From positions 1 to 5,728 of the forward strand of contig JAEZLD010000050.1 of the NCBI GenBank assembly GCA_023415335.1: a stretch of DNA of 5,728 bases, read 5' to 3'. This DNA comes from Bacillota bacterium (GTDB lineage Bacteria; Bacillota; Clostridia; Clostridiales; Caloramatoraceae). Position numbers and translations under genes: made by a program. Under the pieces are notes generated by a model that was not told the origin of the DNA, ran no database searches, and saw only the letters and a list, made by a program, of their open reading frames with translations. Shown here piece by piece: positions 1 to 5,698 of the stretch. The first letter of the stretch is position 1, and each line of letters starts with the position of its first letter.

Positions 1-20
1 TATAAATCATCCAATTTCAT
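1..20 (-). CDS. 5' end of a leftward gene, cut by the window edge
   Basis: Read on the minus strand, an ATG at 20 opens the codons for M-K-L-D-D-L before the window ends. It is preceded by AAAGGAG (positions 30-36) with a 9-nt gap, which is an excellent clostridial ribosome binding site. A probable extended -10 lies just upstream at 46-54. The product cannot be recognised from six residues. Because it is divergent from the small peptide gene at 404-538, it could be a partner of that peptide, but nothing in the window shows this. The start signals make a real gene likely; its identity is unknown. Confidence 0.6.
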
Positions 21-45
21 TATATGTTACTCCTTTCTGAAGATG

Positions 46-54
46 AGTATAGCA
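46..54 (-). promoter_or_regulatory. Extended -10 promoter of the leftward edge gene
   Basis: The minus strand reads TGC-TATACT, an extended -10 element (TGn plus five of six -10 matches). No good -35 lies 17 bp upstream, which is tolerated by extended -10 promoters. Transcription would begin near 39 and give a very short leader that just includes the ribosome binding site at 30-36. Confidence 0.4.
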
Positions 55-141
55 ATCTTTAAATGATTTCTATGTGGCTATAACTACGAAAAAAATTTAT
101 CCACTTATTCTATTTATATTCTAGTACGTGCAGAACAAGCT

Positions 142-169
142 GTGCCAACTGCAACGTGTGGCACTTTTT
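142..169 (+). terminator. Small terminator-like hairpin with no gene in front of it
   Basis: GTGCCA (142-147) and TGGCAC (159-164) form a six-pair stem with an 11-nt loop, followed directly by TTTTT. The shape is that of a rightward rho-independent terminator, but no rightward gene precedes it: the only coding start to its left (1-20) points the other way. It may end an unseen small RNA or be the leftover of a lost gene. The stem is short, so it could also be chance. Confidence 0.35.
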
Positions 170-197
170 CAATGGGATGAAAGGTCTGAAGTATACG

Positions 198-253
198 ATG
201 TAGGCCTCATGTTCCCTATGACTATGTGTTACGCGGTCATGTAGGTTCCCTAC
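198..253. repeat. Pair of ATGTAGG...TTCCCTA repeat units, each able to fold
   Basis: ATGTAGG occurs at 198-204 and 239-245, and TTCCCTA at 212-218 and 246-252. In the second unit the two halves abut and form a GTAGG/CCTAC hairpin with a 3-nt loop (241-253). In the first unit they are separated by 7 nt, allowing a weaker TAGG/CCTA stem. The stretch 120-290 is visibly richer in G and C than the flanking spacer. No open frame with a ribosome binding site was found in it. Function is unknown; a decayed gene, a small repeat element or a structured RNA are all possible. Confidence 0.4.
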
Positions 254-294
254 CTAGAGTATAAAAAATATTACATAGCTGGTAAAGGTAAAAA

Positions 295-323
295 TTGACA
301 CATAATTGTTAAATAAGTATAAT
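295..323 (+). promoter_or_regulatory. Consensus sigma-A promoter of the small peptide gene
   Basis: TTGACA (295-300) and TATAAT (318-323) are both perfect matches to the housekeeping consensus and are separated by exactly 17 bp in AT-rich DNA. Transcription should start at one of the A residues near 328-332. The leader to the peptide start at 404 is about 75 nt. A fully consensus promoter implies strong, constitutive transcription unless a repressor blocks it. I saw no clear operator dyad over it. Confidence 0.85.
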
Positions 324-403
324 AACTAAAAAAAGACATGTACAAACTTTCAGCATAAATCATTGCCGAAACAAATGTTACGTATTGCAAGGAGATTTTT
401 AAA

Positions 404-538
404 ATGGGAAAAAATCAACCTAGCTCTTTTTTACCACCCATTTCAATTGGAACCTTTACAGAAGCTGTACTGCAATTAAGTAACAGCGGCAGCGGCTTTC
501 CTTGTTGCCTGTTACATGGAACATATTGGATTCAATAA
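404..538 (+). CDS. Unrecognised 44-residue peptide, strongly promoted
   Basis: A single short frame of 44 codons starts with ATG at 404, behind AAGGAGA (389-395) with 8 nt spacing, and ends with TAA at 538. The perfect promoter at 295-323 lies upstream and a hairpin (559-591) follows, so it looks like a complete one-gene transcript. The product is nearly uncharged (one K, one E, one H). Its N-terminal half contains F-L-P-P-I-S-I-G. A Ser/Gly patch (SNSGSG, residues 26-31) then leads to a tail with adjacent cysteines 34-35 and the ending G-T-Y-W-I-Q. There is no clear signal peptide or membrane helix. The leader/core-like layout would suit a secreted or modified peptide (pheromone or RiPP precursor), but no modifying enzyme, exporter or sensor is visible in the window. 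I do not recognise the family. A transcript acting as RNA rather than protein is the main alternative. Confidence 0.65.
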   Translation: MGKNQPSSFLPPISIGTFTEAVLQLSNSGSGFPCCLLHGTYWIQ

Positions 539-558
539 AACATCAGGTTAATAAAAGG

Positions 559-591
559 CTCCCCTGGTACATGGTTTCTGCATCAGGGGAG
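559..591. terminator. Hairpin terminator between convergent peptide gene and merR
   Basis: CTCCCCTG (559-566) pairs perfectly with CAGGGGAG (584-591) around a 17-nt loop. On the plus strand it is followed by the moderately U-rich TTCATCTATT, 20 nt after the peptide stop codon. On the minus strand the stem is followed by CCTTTTATT, a better U tract. It probably stops both the peptide transcript and leftward read-through from merR. The interrupted plus-strand T tract makes the rightward role the weaker one. Confidence 0.6.
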
Positions 592-884
592 TTCATCTAT
601 TGCGCTTCTTTAATTGTCAAAATATATATCATTGCAGTCGGTAAAGAATGAACCCCTTACCTGCTACATTGCTTAGTATATGGAGGCTCCTAAAGCCATC
701 CAATAGTTTAATATATATTTGAACTTCACAATACAGTATATATCTAATTAAGGGGAGAAAAGGCATTAAAACTATATTATGAAGCGGAGATGAAATTAAT
801 TACCTTATACTTATATGATAAAACAAAAACTTTAAAACTACCTTAATAAAATAAGAACAAACCATTATATTTAAAACTTATTTT
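592..884. other. AT-rich spacer without a supportable gene
   Basis: This 293-base stretch holds no reading frame with a convincing ribosome binding site. Visible elements are a third copy of the nine-base palindrome ATACAGTAT at 731-739 (also found twice in front of merR) and a weak TTGAAC/TATCTA pair (719-746, 16-bp spacer) that could be a poor rightward promoter. A purine-rich GGGGAG at 752-757 has no start codon at a usable distance. It most likely forms the 3' untranslated region of merR and the gap between convergent transcripts. Confidence 0.4.
848..884 (-). terminator. Weak AT-rich hairpin just after merR
   Basis: AAAATAAG (848-855) and CTTATTTT (877-884) are perfect inverted repeats around a 21-nt loop, starting at the base next to the merR stop codon. 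The stem contains only one G-C pair, and on the minus strand it is followed by a mixed AT tract. It is a poor terminator at best; the hairpin at 559-591 is the stronger candidate for the end of the merR transcript. Confidence 0.25.
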
Positions 885-1856
885 TTAGAAAAGGTATAAG
901 CCTACAAGCTGTATATTATGATTGGAATACATGTCTATATATCCATCCAGGGTGGTATTTATTTTATTCTTCAGCTCTACACCCTCAGGTGACTCCAGAT
1001 AGGAGAGGAACATCTGGCAGCAGGTGTTCATATTCTGCTGGTACTGCCTGAATTCTGGTGTAAATTCACTTACTATCTTACTGGCCTTACTGTCAAAGAA
1101 TATTGCTGTGGGAGTAATCAGGGATGAATAACACTGTTTCCATCTGGAAACCCAGAGAGAATCATCAAGCTTACTGCGTGTTTCCTCTATCAATTTTCTA
1201 ACGAAGGGCTTTATGGAGTCCTGCCTGAGTTCTTTTATTTCGTCAATTATGCCGCTATGAGATACAAATATGGCTTTGATTTCCTCGGGACCACGTGAAT
1301 AGAGGTAATCCCTCAGCGATATCATATCTTTGGTCTGGTTGGCAACAATGTACTTGATAAGCCTATCCCAAAGAAACCTTCTATATTCATCCATTTCCTT
1401 GCCGTGCATGAAGCCCCCCCAGAAAAAGTACGCAAGGAGTTCCGCATCCGTTGTGTCTATTTGTTCTTGTTCACTATTGTAAATCTGAGTGGATGAGTGT
1501 CTCTTAAGCACGCCCTGGAGCTTTGCTGTGGTAGTTCCTTTTTCAAGGTCATCCAGTATATCAGCTGTGATGGCATACTGCTGTTCCATATGGGATATGC
1601 TTCTGCTTAGCTCCCTTTTGTGTTTGATCAGATAGAATACAGCAGTCTCGGGATATTTAACAATCTGACGGATGTCCAAAACCCTGAGGCCAAGGTTTCT
1701 CAGGTTGCGTATTTGAAGCAGAGTAGCTACGTCATTATCGGAAAAATTAGTATAGCCGTTTGTCTCGCTTTCTGGTGACAAGAGCTTTTCGCTTATATAA
1801 TAGTGGATTGCCTTTTTACTCATACCAGTTAAGGTAGATACCTTGTTGATTCTCAT
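885..1856 (-). CDS. MerR-family transcriptional regulator with a large C-terminal domain
   Basis: The protein has 323 residues. Residues 1-70 are a standard MerR DNA-binding domain: helix-turn-helix MRINKVSTLTGMSKKAIHYY, the wing around NGYTNFSDND, and a second helical pair ending LGLRVLDIRQIV. Residues 75-110 look like the usual dimerising coiled coil. The remaining 200 or so residues are helical, rich in aromatics (Trp 146, 163, 235, 239) and hold Cys242 and the Cys279-Cys280 pair; I do not recognise this domain. It is much longer than metal-sensing MerR proteins (about 130-150 residues), which suggests an organic ligand, as in BmrR-type sensors. Start chosen: ATG at 1856 behind GGAGGT (1861-1866); an in-frame TTG at 1868 overlaps the ribosome binding site and is rejected. 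The gene is divergent from the oxidoreductase at 2126, so it probably controls that gene and itself. The DNA-binding call is secure; ligand and targets are inferred. Confidence 0.92.
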   Translation of the reverse strand: MRINKVSTLTGMSKKAIHYYISEKLLSPESETNGYTNFSDNDVATLLQIRNLRNLGLRVLDIRQIVKYPETAVFYLIKHKRELSRSISHMEQQYAITADILDDLEKGTTTAKLQGVLKRHSSTQIYNSEQEQIDTTDAELLAYFFWGGFMHGKEMDEYRRFLWDRLIKYIVANQTKDMISLRDYLYSRGPEEIKAIFVSHSGIIDEIKELRQDSIKPFVRKLIEETRSKLDDSLWVSRWKQCYSSLITPTAIFFDSKASKIVSEFTPEFRQYQQNMNTCCQMFLSYLESPEGVELKNKINTTLDGYIDMYSNHNIQLVGLYLF

Positions 1857-1899
1857 AAGCACCTCCAAAACTATACCCTAAGGTCATGGTTCTATAAGT

Positions 1900-1905
1900 A
1901 TTATA
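1900..1905 (-). promoter_or_regulatory. Possible -10 of the merR promoter
   Basis: TATAAT on the minus strand would start merR transcription near 1893, giving a leader of about 37 nt. No matching -35 is found at 17 bp; instead the region that would hold it carries one copy of the direct repeat at 1924-1954. That placement would fit self-regulation. The stretch is so AT-rich that the -10 match alone is weak evidence. Confidence 0.3.
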
Positions 1906-1923
1906 TAATATAACATTGGCTAA

Positions 1924-1996
1924 ATATACAGTATTTTGAATAACTTTTCTTTACATAATCATATAATATACAGTATTTTCAATATATTTTCCTTAA
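1924..1996. repeat. Two direct repeats 42 bp apart in the divergent control region
   Basis: ATATACAGTATTTT is identical at 1924-1937 and 1966-1979. The similarity continues for about 16 bases (AATA, then TTTTC, then TTA; 12 of 16 matching), so the units are near 1924-1953 and 1966-1995. The core ATACAGTAT is a nine-base palindrome around a central A. The 42-bp offset equals about four helical turns, placing both copies on the same DNA face. They are candidate operators for the MerR protein or another regulator of merR and the oxidoreductase. Confidence 0.55.
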
Positions 1997-2048
1997 AATA
2001 TTATTAGATTTTTAAAAAGTCAGGCCTAAATCCGACAGTATTGGCTTC

Positions 2049-2079
2049 TTGACTGTCTACCAACGGTCAATGCTACACT
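2049..2079 (+). promoter_or_regulatory. Oxidoreductase promoter with MerR-type 19-bp spacer and dyad
   Basis: TTGACT (2049-2054) and TACACT (2074-2079) are separated by 19 bp, and TGC directly before the -10 makes it an extended -10. A dyad, TTGACTGT (2049-2056) with ACGGTCAA (2063-2070), has seven of eight pairs matching and covers the -35 and most of the spacer. An over-long 19-20 bp spacer holding a dyad is the hallmark of promoters activated by MerR proteins through DNA twisting. The dyad centre lies about 4-5 bp left of the spacer centre, so the fit is good but not perfect. Transcription would start near 2086, 40 nt before the gene. Confidence 0.6.
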
Positions 2080-2125
2080 TAAAGTAATCCCAATATGGGG
2101 TAATATATGAAAGGTGGCAACCATT

Positions 2126-4075
2126 ATGTATGAAAAACTTTTTTCCCCCTTTCAGATTAAGGGGTTAACGTTGAAGAACCGAATCGTTCTGCCTGCCATG
2201 GGAACCAAGTTTTCCGGCGGCCAGCGCTTTGTGACAAAACAGCTTATAAATTATCATATAGCACGAGTGAAGGGTGGCTGCGGGCTAAACATTGTTGAAG
2301 TAACCAGTGTACATGGTCCCAGTGCACCAAGGGGCTTCCTCTCCATAGCTGAGGACAAATACATCTACGGAATGAAAAAGCTCACCGATGCCATACACGA
2401 GGCAGGAGGAAAGGCCGGCATCCAGCTGTGGCAGGGCAGTATTGCTGTAAGCATGGATAAAGAGGCTATGGTTCTTGTGGCAAGTGACATGCCTGTTGCA
2501 CCAGGGGTTACCCTGCCAGCCATAAGCAGGGAGCAGATTGCTGAAATAGTGGATTGCTTTGGAAAAGCAGCAGCCCGTTCTGTTGAGGCAGGCTTTGACT
2601 GCATAGAATTCCACTGTGCACATAACTATCTTCCCCATTCATTCCTGTCCGGAGGAATAAACCACAGGCAGGATGAATATGGCGGAAGCTTTGAGAATCG
2701 CGCAAGATTTCCTCTGGAGTGCATTCGTGAAATGCGTAAGCATATGCCGGAGGACATGCCTCTTCTGATGCGTATAGATGCCCATGACGATTACCTGGAA
2801 AATGGACTTACCATAGAGGAGGTAATAGCATTCTGCAAGTTGGCTAAGGAAGCAGGGGTGGATGTGCTTGACATATCCCGTGGAAACATAGTAACCGCGG
2901 CTATTAAGTTTGAGGTGCCTCCAATAGACCTGCCGAAGGCTTTTAATATTGAAAATGCTGCCATTATCCGCAGGGAGACAGGCATGCCTACAATAGGTGT
3001 GGGACGTATCAACGAACCGGGGCTTGCAGAGAGTATACTTCAAGAGGACAAGGTGGATCTTCTGGTTATCGGACGTGCACAGCTTGCTGACCCGGATTTC
3101 TGCAATAAATGCAGGAGCGGGGCAGTGGAAGATATAGACTACTGTGTGGGCTGCAACCAGGGCTGCTTCGACGGCTTTGCAGACATCAGCATTCCTTATA
3201 TAACCTGCCTGCGCAACCCGGCCCTTGGAAGAGAAGAGGAATGTACTCTTGATGTTACAAAAAATCCTAAAACTGTACTTATTGCTGGAGGCGGCATAGC
3301 TGGACTTCAGGCTGCAATAACCCTGAAGCGAATCGGACACAAGCCTATTTTGTGCGAAGCCTCCGATAAGCTTGGAGGACAGTTCCTGCTTGCAGGGGAG
3401 GCTCCAAGAAAGCGGGAGATGAAGGATGCAGTAATATCAATGGGTAAAAAGGCACAGCGTATGGGAATTGACATACGCCTGAATACACCTGTGACACCCC
3501 AGCTTATTGAAGAAACAAGGCCTGATGCACTCTTTAACTGCATAGGTGCGGTGCCTGTTATTCCGAAAATAAAGGGTGTACTCCTGCCGTTTGTACTTGA
3601 TTCACATGATATACTTGCAGGAAATGTTAATATTTACGGAGGCAGCGTTGTTGTTATCGGAGGCGGTATGGTTGGTATGGAAACGGCTGAGTTTCTTGCT
3701 GAACGTGGCTGTAAGGTCACCGTCCTTGAAATGCTTAAGGATTTCTGCGCTGACCTTGGTGCCCCACGTAAAATTTGTGTGGGTGAAAGCATATATGCAG
3801 CGGGGATAACCCCTGTTACTGAGGTGACTGTAACTGAGATACAGGATGGTAAGGTTATAGGAAACCAGAATGGAAATACAATTCAGTTCACATGTGATTA
3901 TGTGGTAGTTTCTGTAGGTGCCAAATCCCGTGATGGAAGTGAGCTTGAGAAAGCATGCACAGACAATGGAATTGCCTATTATGTAGTAGGTGATGCATTG
4001 CGTGCACGCAGGGCACTTAATGCAACAAGGGAGGCCTTTGACATAGCCCGGACCTTTGACCAGAGAGAAATATAA
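2126..4075 (+). CDS. FMN/4Fe-4S/FAD ene-reductase-type oxidoreductase (FadH / 2-enoate reductase family)
   Basis: The protein has 649 residues, the usual length for the family. Residues 1-330 form an old-yellow-enzyme FMN barrel: LFSPFQIKGLTLKNRI at the start, the active-site stretch H163-C-A-H166-N-Y168, the family signature DEYGGSFENRARF, and the phosphate-binding GVGRIN/IGRAQLADP. Cys340, 343, 347 and 361 fit the 4Fe-4S cluster. An FAD-type Rossmann fold follows (GGGIAG, 388-393; LGGQF), with an inserted NAD(P)-binding fold (GGGMVG, 512-517) and the closing VGD at 621-623. By family knowledge, electrons pass from NAD(P)H through FAD and Fe-S to FMN and reduce an activated C=C bond in the cytoplasm. 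Relatives include dienoyl-CoA, 2-enoate and bile-acid reductases; the substrate here is unknown. Odd points: QLWQ (100-103) where a His is common, FLSGG for FLSP, and 13 residues between the last two cluster cysteines. ATG 2126 is chosen behind AAAGGTGG (2110-2117). Likely MerR-controlled. Confidence 0.93.
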   Translation: MYEKLFSPFQIKGLTLKNRIVLPAMGTKFSGGQRFVTKQLINYHIARVKGGCGLNIVEVTSVHGPSAPRGFLSIAEDKYIYGMKKLTDAIHEAGGKAGIQLWQGSIAVSMDKEAMVLVASDMPVAPGVTLPAISREQIAEIVDCFGKAAARSVEAGFDCIEFHCAHNYLPHSFLSGGINHRQDEYGGSFENRARFPLECIREMRKHMPEDMPLLMRIDAHDDYLENGLTIEEVIAFCKLAKEAGVDVLDISRGNIVTAAIKFEVPPIDLPKAFNIENAAIIRRETGMPTIGVGRINEPGLAESILQEDKVDLLVIGRAQLADPDFCNKCRSGAVEDIDYCVGCNQGCFDGFADISIPYITCLRNPALGREEECTLDVTKNPKTVLIAGGGIAGLQAAITLKRIGHKPILCEASDKLGGQFLLAGEAPRKREMKDAVISMGKKAQRMGIDIRLNTPVTPQLIEETRPDALFNCIGAVPVIPKIKGVLLPFVLDSHDILAGNVNIYGGSVVVIGGGMVGMETAEFLAERGCKVTVLEMLKDFCADLGAPRKICVGESIYAAGITPVTEVTVTEIQDGKVIGNQNGNTIQFTCDYVVVSVGAKSRDGSELEKACTDNGIAYYVVGDALRARRALNATREAFDIARTFDQREI

Positions 4076-4087
4076 AAAGCAGGAACC

Positions 4088-4132
4088 AGGCTTCAGCCCG
4101 ATTTATAAAGATCAGGCTGGAGCCTTTTTTTT
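4088..4132 (+). terminator. Strong rho-independent terminator after the oxidoreductase gene
   Basis: AGGCTTCAGCCCGAT (4088-4102) pairs with ATCAGGCTGGAGCCT (4111-4125) around an 8-nt loop. There is one G-U wobble and one C-A mismatch in a 15-position stem, followed by eight T residues (4125-4132). It sits 12 nt after the stop codon and separates the oxidoreductase from pepC, so the two are not one operon. Confidence 0.93.
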
Positions 4133-4145
4133 ACAAAAAGTTATT

Positions 4146-4174
4146 TTGACTTTTACATTTTGAAGTGGTAATAC
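4146..4174 (+). promoter_or_regulatory. Probable pepC promoter
   Basis: TTGACT (4146-4151) is followed after 17 bp by TAATAC (4169-4174), with TGG before it giving an extended -10. The -10 itself matches only moderately. Transcription would start near 4181, downstream of the ATG at 4175, which independently supports the later pepC start at 4223. Confidence 0.5.
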
Positions 4175-4222
4175 ATGAAGTGTAACGATAATTTATTTTT
4201 TATGACGAATGGAGGAGTAAAA

Positions 4223-5560
4223 ATGGACATACAAATTACCAGTGAATTACTAAACAGTTTTTCAAAGGATTATAGAAGCAATGCCGTGAAGCTTGTAGCC
4301 ACCTGTGCATTTGCAAGTACATCCATGACTGATTTATGCAATGATCCCGAAAGATCTGCCAGGATGCAGTTTAAGTTTTCGGTGGACAATCCTACCATGA
4401 AGGCAACCTCACAGAACCACAGCGGACGTTGCTGGCTGTTTGCTGCCACAAACGTTTTAAGGGAGATTATAGCAAAGAAGAAGAACCTTGAGGAATTTGA
4501 GCTGTCCCAGAGCTACCTTGCCTTTTGGGACAAGTTTGAAAGATGCAACTATATGCTTGAGGCAGCAATAGAAACTGCAGAGCTTCCAATTGATGACAGG
4601 ATTGTATGCCACCTTCTTAAGGATAACGTTCCTGTACATGATGGTGGGCAGTGGGATATGTTTGTAAACATTGTAAACAAGTATGGTATAGTTCCTAAGG
4701 ATGTAATGCCTGAAACCTTCCAATCATCTGATACCAAGAATGTTAACGGAGAGCTTGCCAGGTATATGAGAAAGGCGGCCATTGAGCTGAGGAGTGCAGT
4801 ACATAGCAAAGCTGATGACAAGCAGATAAGGGATATAAAGGAGAAGTACCTGTGTAATGCATATGGCTTCCTTTGCGAATGCTATATGGAGCCTCCTAAG
4901 AGCTTCGACTTTGAATATGTTACAAAGGATAAGGAGTACAAAATAGAAAAAGGATATACGCCCCTATCCTTTAAGGAAGCCATGATAGGCGATATGCTGG
5001 ATGAATATGTGGGCTTAATAAACGCACCTACCGAGGACAAGCCATATGACAGGATGTATACTGTAAAGTATCTTGGAAACGTGGTTGGAGGAAATATAGT
5101 AAAGTACCTTAACCTGCCAATGGATGAGATTAAGAGGATAATGGTACAGTCACTGAAGGATGGAAATATAATATGGTTCGGCTCAGACTGTGGAAAAAAT
5201 GGCAACAGGACAACTAAGGTTTGGGATGATAAGAACTTCGACCTATATCCTCTGACTGGTATGGACTGCACAATGTCCAAGGCAGAGATGCTGGACTACG
5301 GTGTAAGTAAAATGAACCATGCAATGGTCATAACGGGAGTCAATTTAGATAATGATATTCCTAACAGATGGAAGATTGAAAACAGCTGGGGTCCGGAGGG
5401 AGCCAACGGTGGATATCATGTGGCATCTAATGGATGGATTGATAAATTCGTATACCAGATTGTTGTAAAGAAGGAGTATTTAGGTGAGAAGGCTGCATTG
5501 CTTGACCAGAAACCCATAGAGCTTGCTCCATGGGATCCTATGGGAAGCCTTGCCGACTAA
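4223..5560 (+). CDS. pepC: Aminopeptidase C (bleomycin hydrolase family cysteine peptidase)
   Basis: This 445-residue protein belongs to papain-like family C1B. The catalytic residues are all present: Gln64 and Cys70 in Q-N-H-S-G-R-C-W-L-F-A, His366 in MNHAMVITGV, and Asn387 in KIENSWG. It ends in ELAPWDPMGSLAD, the C-terminal tail that in PepC and bleomycin hydrolases lies in the active-site cleft and restricts the enzyme to aminopeptidase action. Family members are cytoplasmic hexamers that remove N-terminal residues from peptides, mainly for peptide turnover; there is no signal peptide. Length matches the family (about 435-455). The start is ATG 4223 behind GGAGGAG (4211-4217) with 5 nt spacing; in-frame ATGs at 4175 and 4202 lack ribosome binding sites. 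It is bounded by terminators on both sides and has its own promoter, so it is a single-gene unit with no evident tie to its oxidoreductase neighbour. No anomalies were seen. Confidence 0.97.
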   Translation: MDIQITSELLNSFSKDYRSNAVKLVATCAFASTSMTDLCNDPERSARMQFKFSVDNPTMKATSQNHSGRCWLFAATNVLREIIAKKKNLEEFELSQSYLAFWDKFERCNYMLEAAIETAELPIDDRIVCHLLKDNVPVHDGGQWDMFVNIVNKYGIVPKDVMPETFQSSDTKNVNGELARYMRKAAIELRSAVHSKADDKQIRDIKEKYLCNAYGFLCECYMEPPKSFDFEYVTKDKEYKIEKGYTPLSFKEAMIGDMLDEYVGLINAPTEDKPYDRMYTVKYLGNVVGGNIVKYLNLPMDEIKRIMVQSLKDGNIIWFGSDCGKNGNRTTKVWDDKNFDLYPLTGMDCTMSKAEMLDYGVSKMNHAMVITGVNLDNDIPNRWKIENSWGPEGANGGYHVASNGWIDKFVYQIVVKKEYLGEKAALLDQKPIELAPWDPMGSLAD

Positions 5561-5610
5561 GCTGTCTTGAAATATCACACCTGCACATGGCTGAAAAACA
5601 ACTGATAATA

Positions 5611-5659
5611 AAAGAAGGACCAGGCATTACATTAAATTGCAGTGCCTGATCCTTCTTTT
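5611..5659. terminator. Terminator after pepC, probably bidirectional
   Basis: AAAGAAGGA-C-CAGGCA (5611-5626) pairs with TGCCTG-A-TCCTTCTTT (5643-5658), giving nine and six pairs around a single C-A mismatch, with a 16-nt loop. On the plus strand the U tract is CTTCTTTT; on the minus strand the stem runs into CCTTCTTTTATTAT. It begins 50 nt after the pepC stop codon. Confidence 0.85.
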
Positions 5660-5686
5660 GGGTTATATATATTCAAGCCTCATAAT
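5658..5686 (+). promoter_or_regulatory. Possible promoter for a gene at the right edge
   Basis: TTGGGT (5658-5663) and CATAAT (5681-5686) are spaced by 17 bp. The -10 matches five of six bases and the -35 only three. It directly follows the pepC terminator and precedes the GGAGGGGG ribosome binding site at 5701-5708, which is the arrangement expected for a new transcript. Confidence 0.35.
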
Positions 5687-5698
5687 ATGTACATTAGG

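Noticed and set aside
231..257. Possible T-box-like sequence on the minus strand (AGGGAAC ... ACCGCG)
   Set aside because: Only fragments of the T-box consensus are present, in the wrong arrangement, with no specifier stem or downstream leftward aminoacyl-tRNA or amino-acid gene to be seen.
338..358. Six-codon upstream frame (M-Y-K-L-S-A) in the peptide leader
   Set aside because: It has no Shine-Dalgarno sequence and is too short to support.
571..651. 26-codon plus-strand frame starting within the hairpin loop
   Set aside because: It starts inside the terminator hairpin and has no ribosome binding site.
790..846. 18-codon frame MKLITLYLYDKTKTLKLP before the merR end
   Set aside because: The GGAG directly abuts the ATG with no spacing, there is no good promoter, and the composition is that of AT-rich spacer DNA.
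1857..1868. TTG at 1868 as the merR start
   Set aside because: It overlaps the GGAGGT ribosome binding site; the MerR domain begins naturally at M-R-I-N from ATG 1856.
2114..2125. GTG at 2114 as the oxidoreductase start
   Set aside because: The GTG lies inside the AAAGGTGG ribosome binding site; ATG 2126 gives the normal family start (M-Y-E-K-L-F-S-P).
2639..3340. Long minus-strand open frame (233 codons) inside the oxidoreductase gene
   Set aside because: It is wholly antisense to a well-supported gene and shows no recognisable domain. It is a codon-bias shadow.
2126..4075. Naming the oxidoreductase as FadH, a bile-acid (BaiCD/BaiH) or a bilirubin reductase
   Set aside because: The architecture is shared by all of these. 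The active-site stretch reads H-C-A-H, not the H-G-D-R I recall for bilirubin reductases, and no bai, fatty-acid or bilin pathway neighbour is present, so a specific substrate cannot be supported.
4175..4222. Upstream in-frame ATGs (4175, 4202) as the pepC start
   Set aside because: They lack ribosome binding sites, the added 16 residues do not fit the family N terminus, and the likely transcription start is near 4181. ATG 4223 has GGAGGAG at good spacing.
4076..4222. Oxidoreductase and pepC as one operon
   Set aside because: A strong terminator (4088-4132) and a separate promoter (4146-4174) lie between them.
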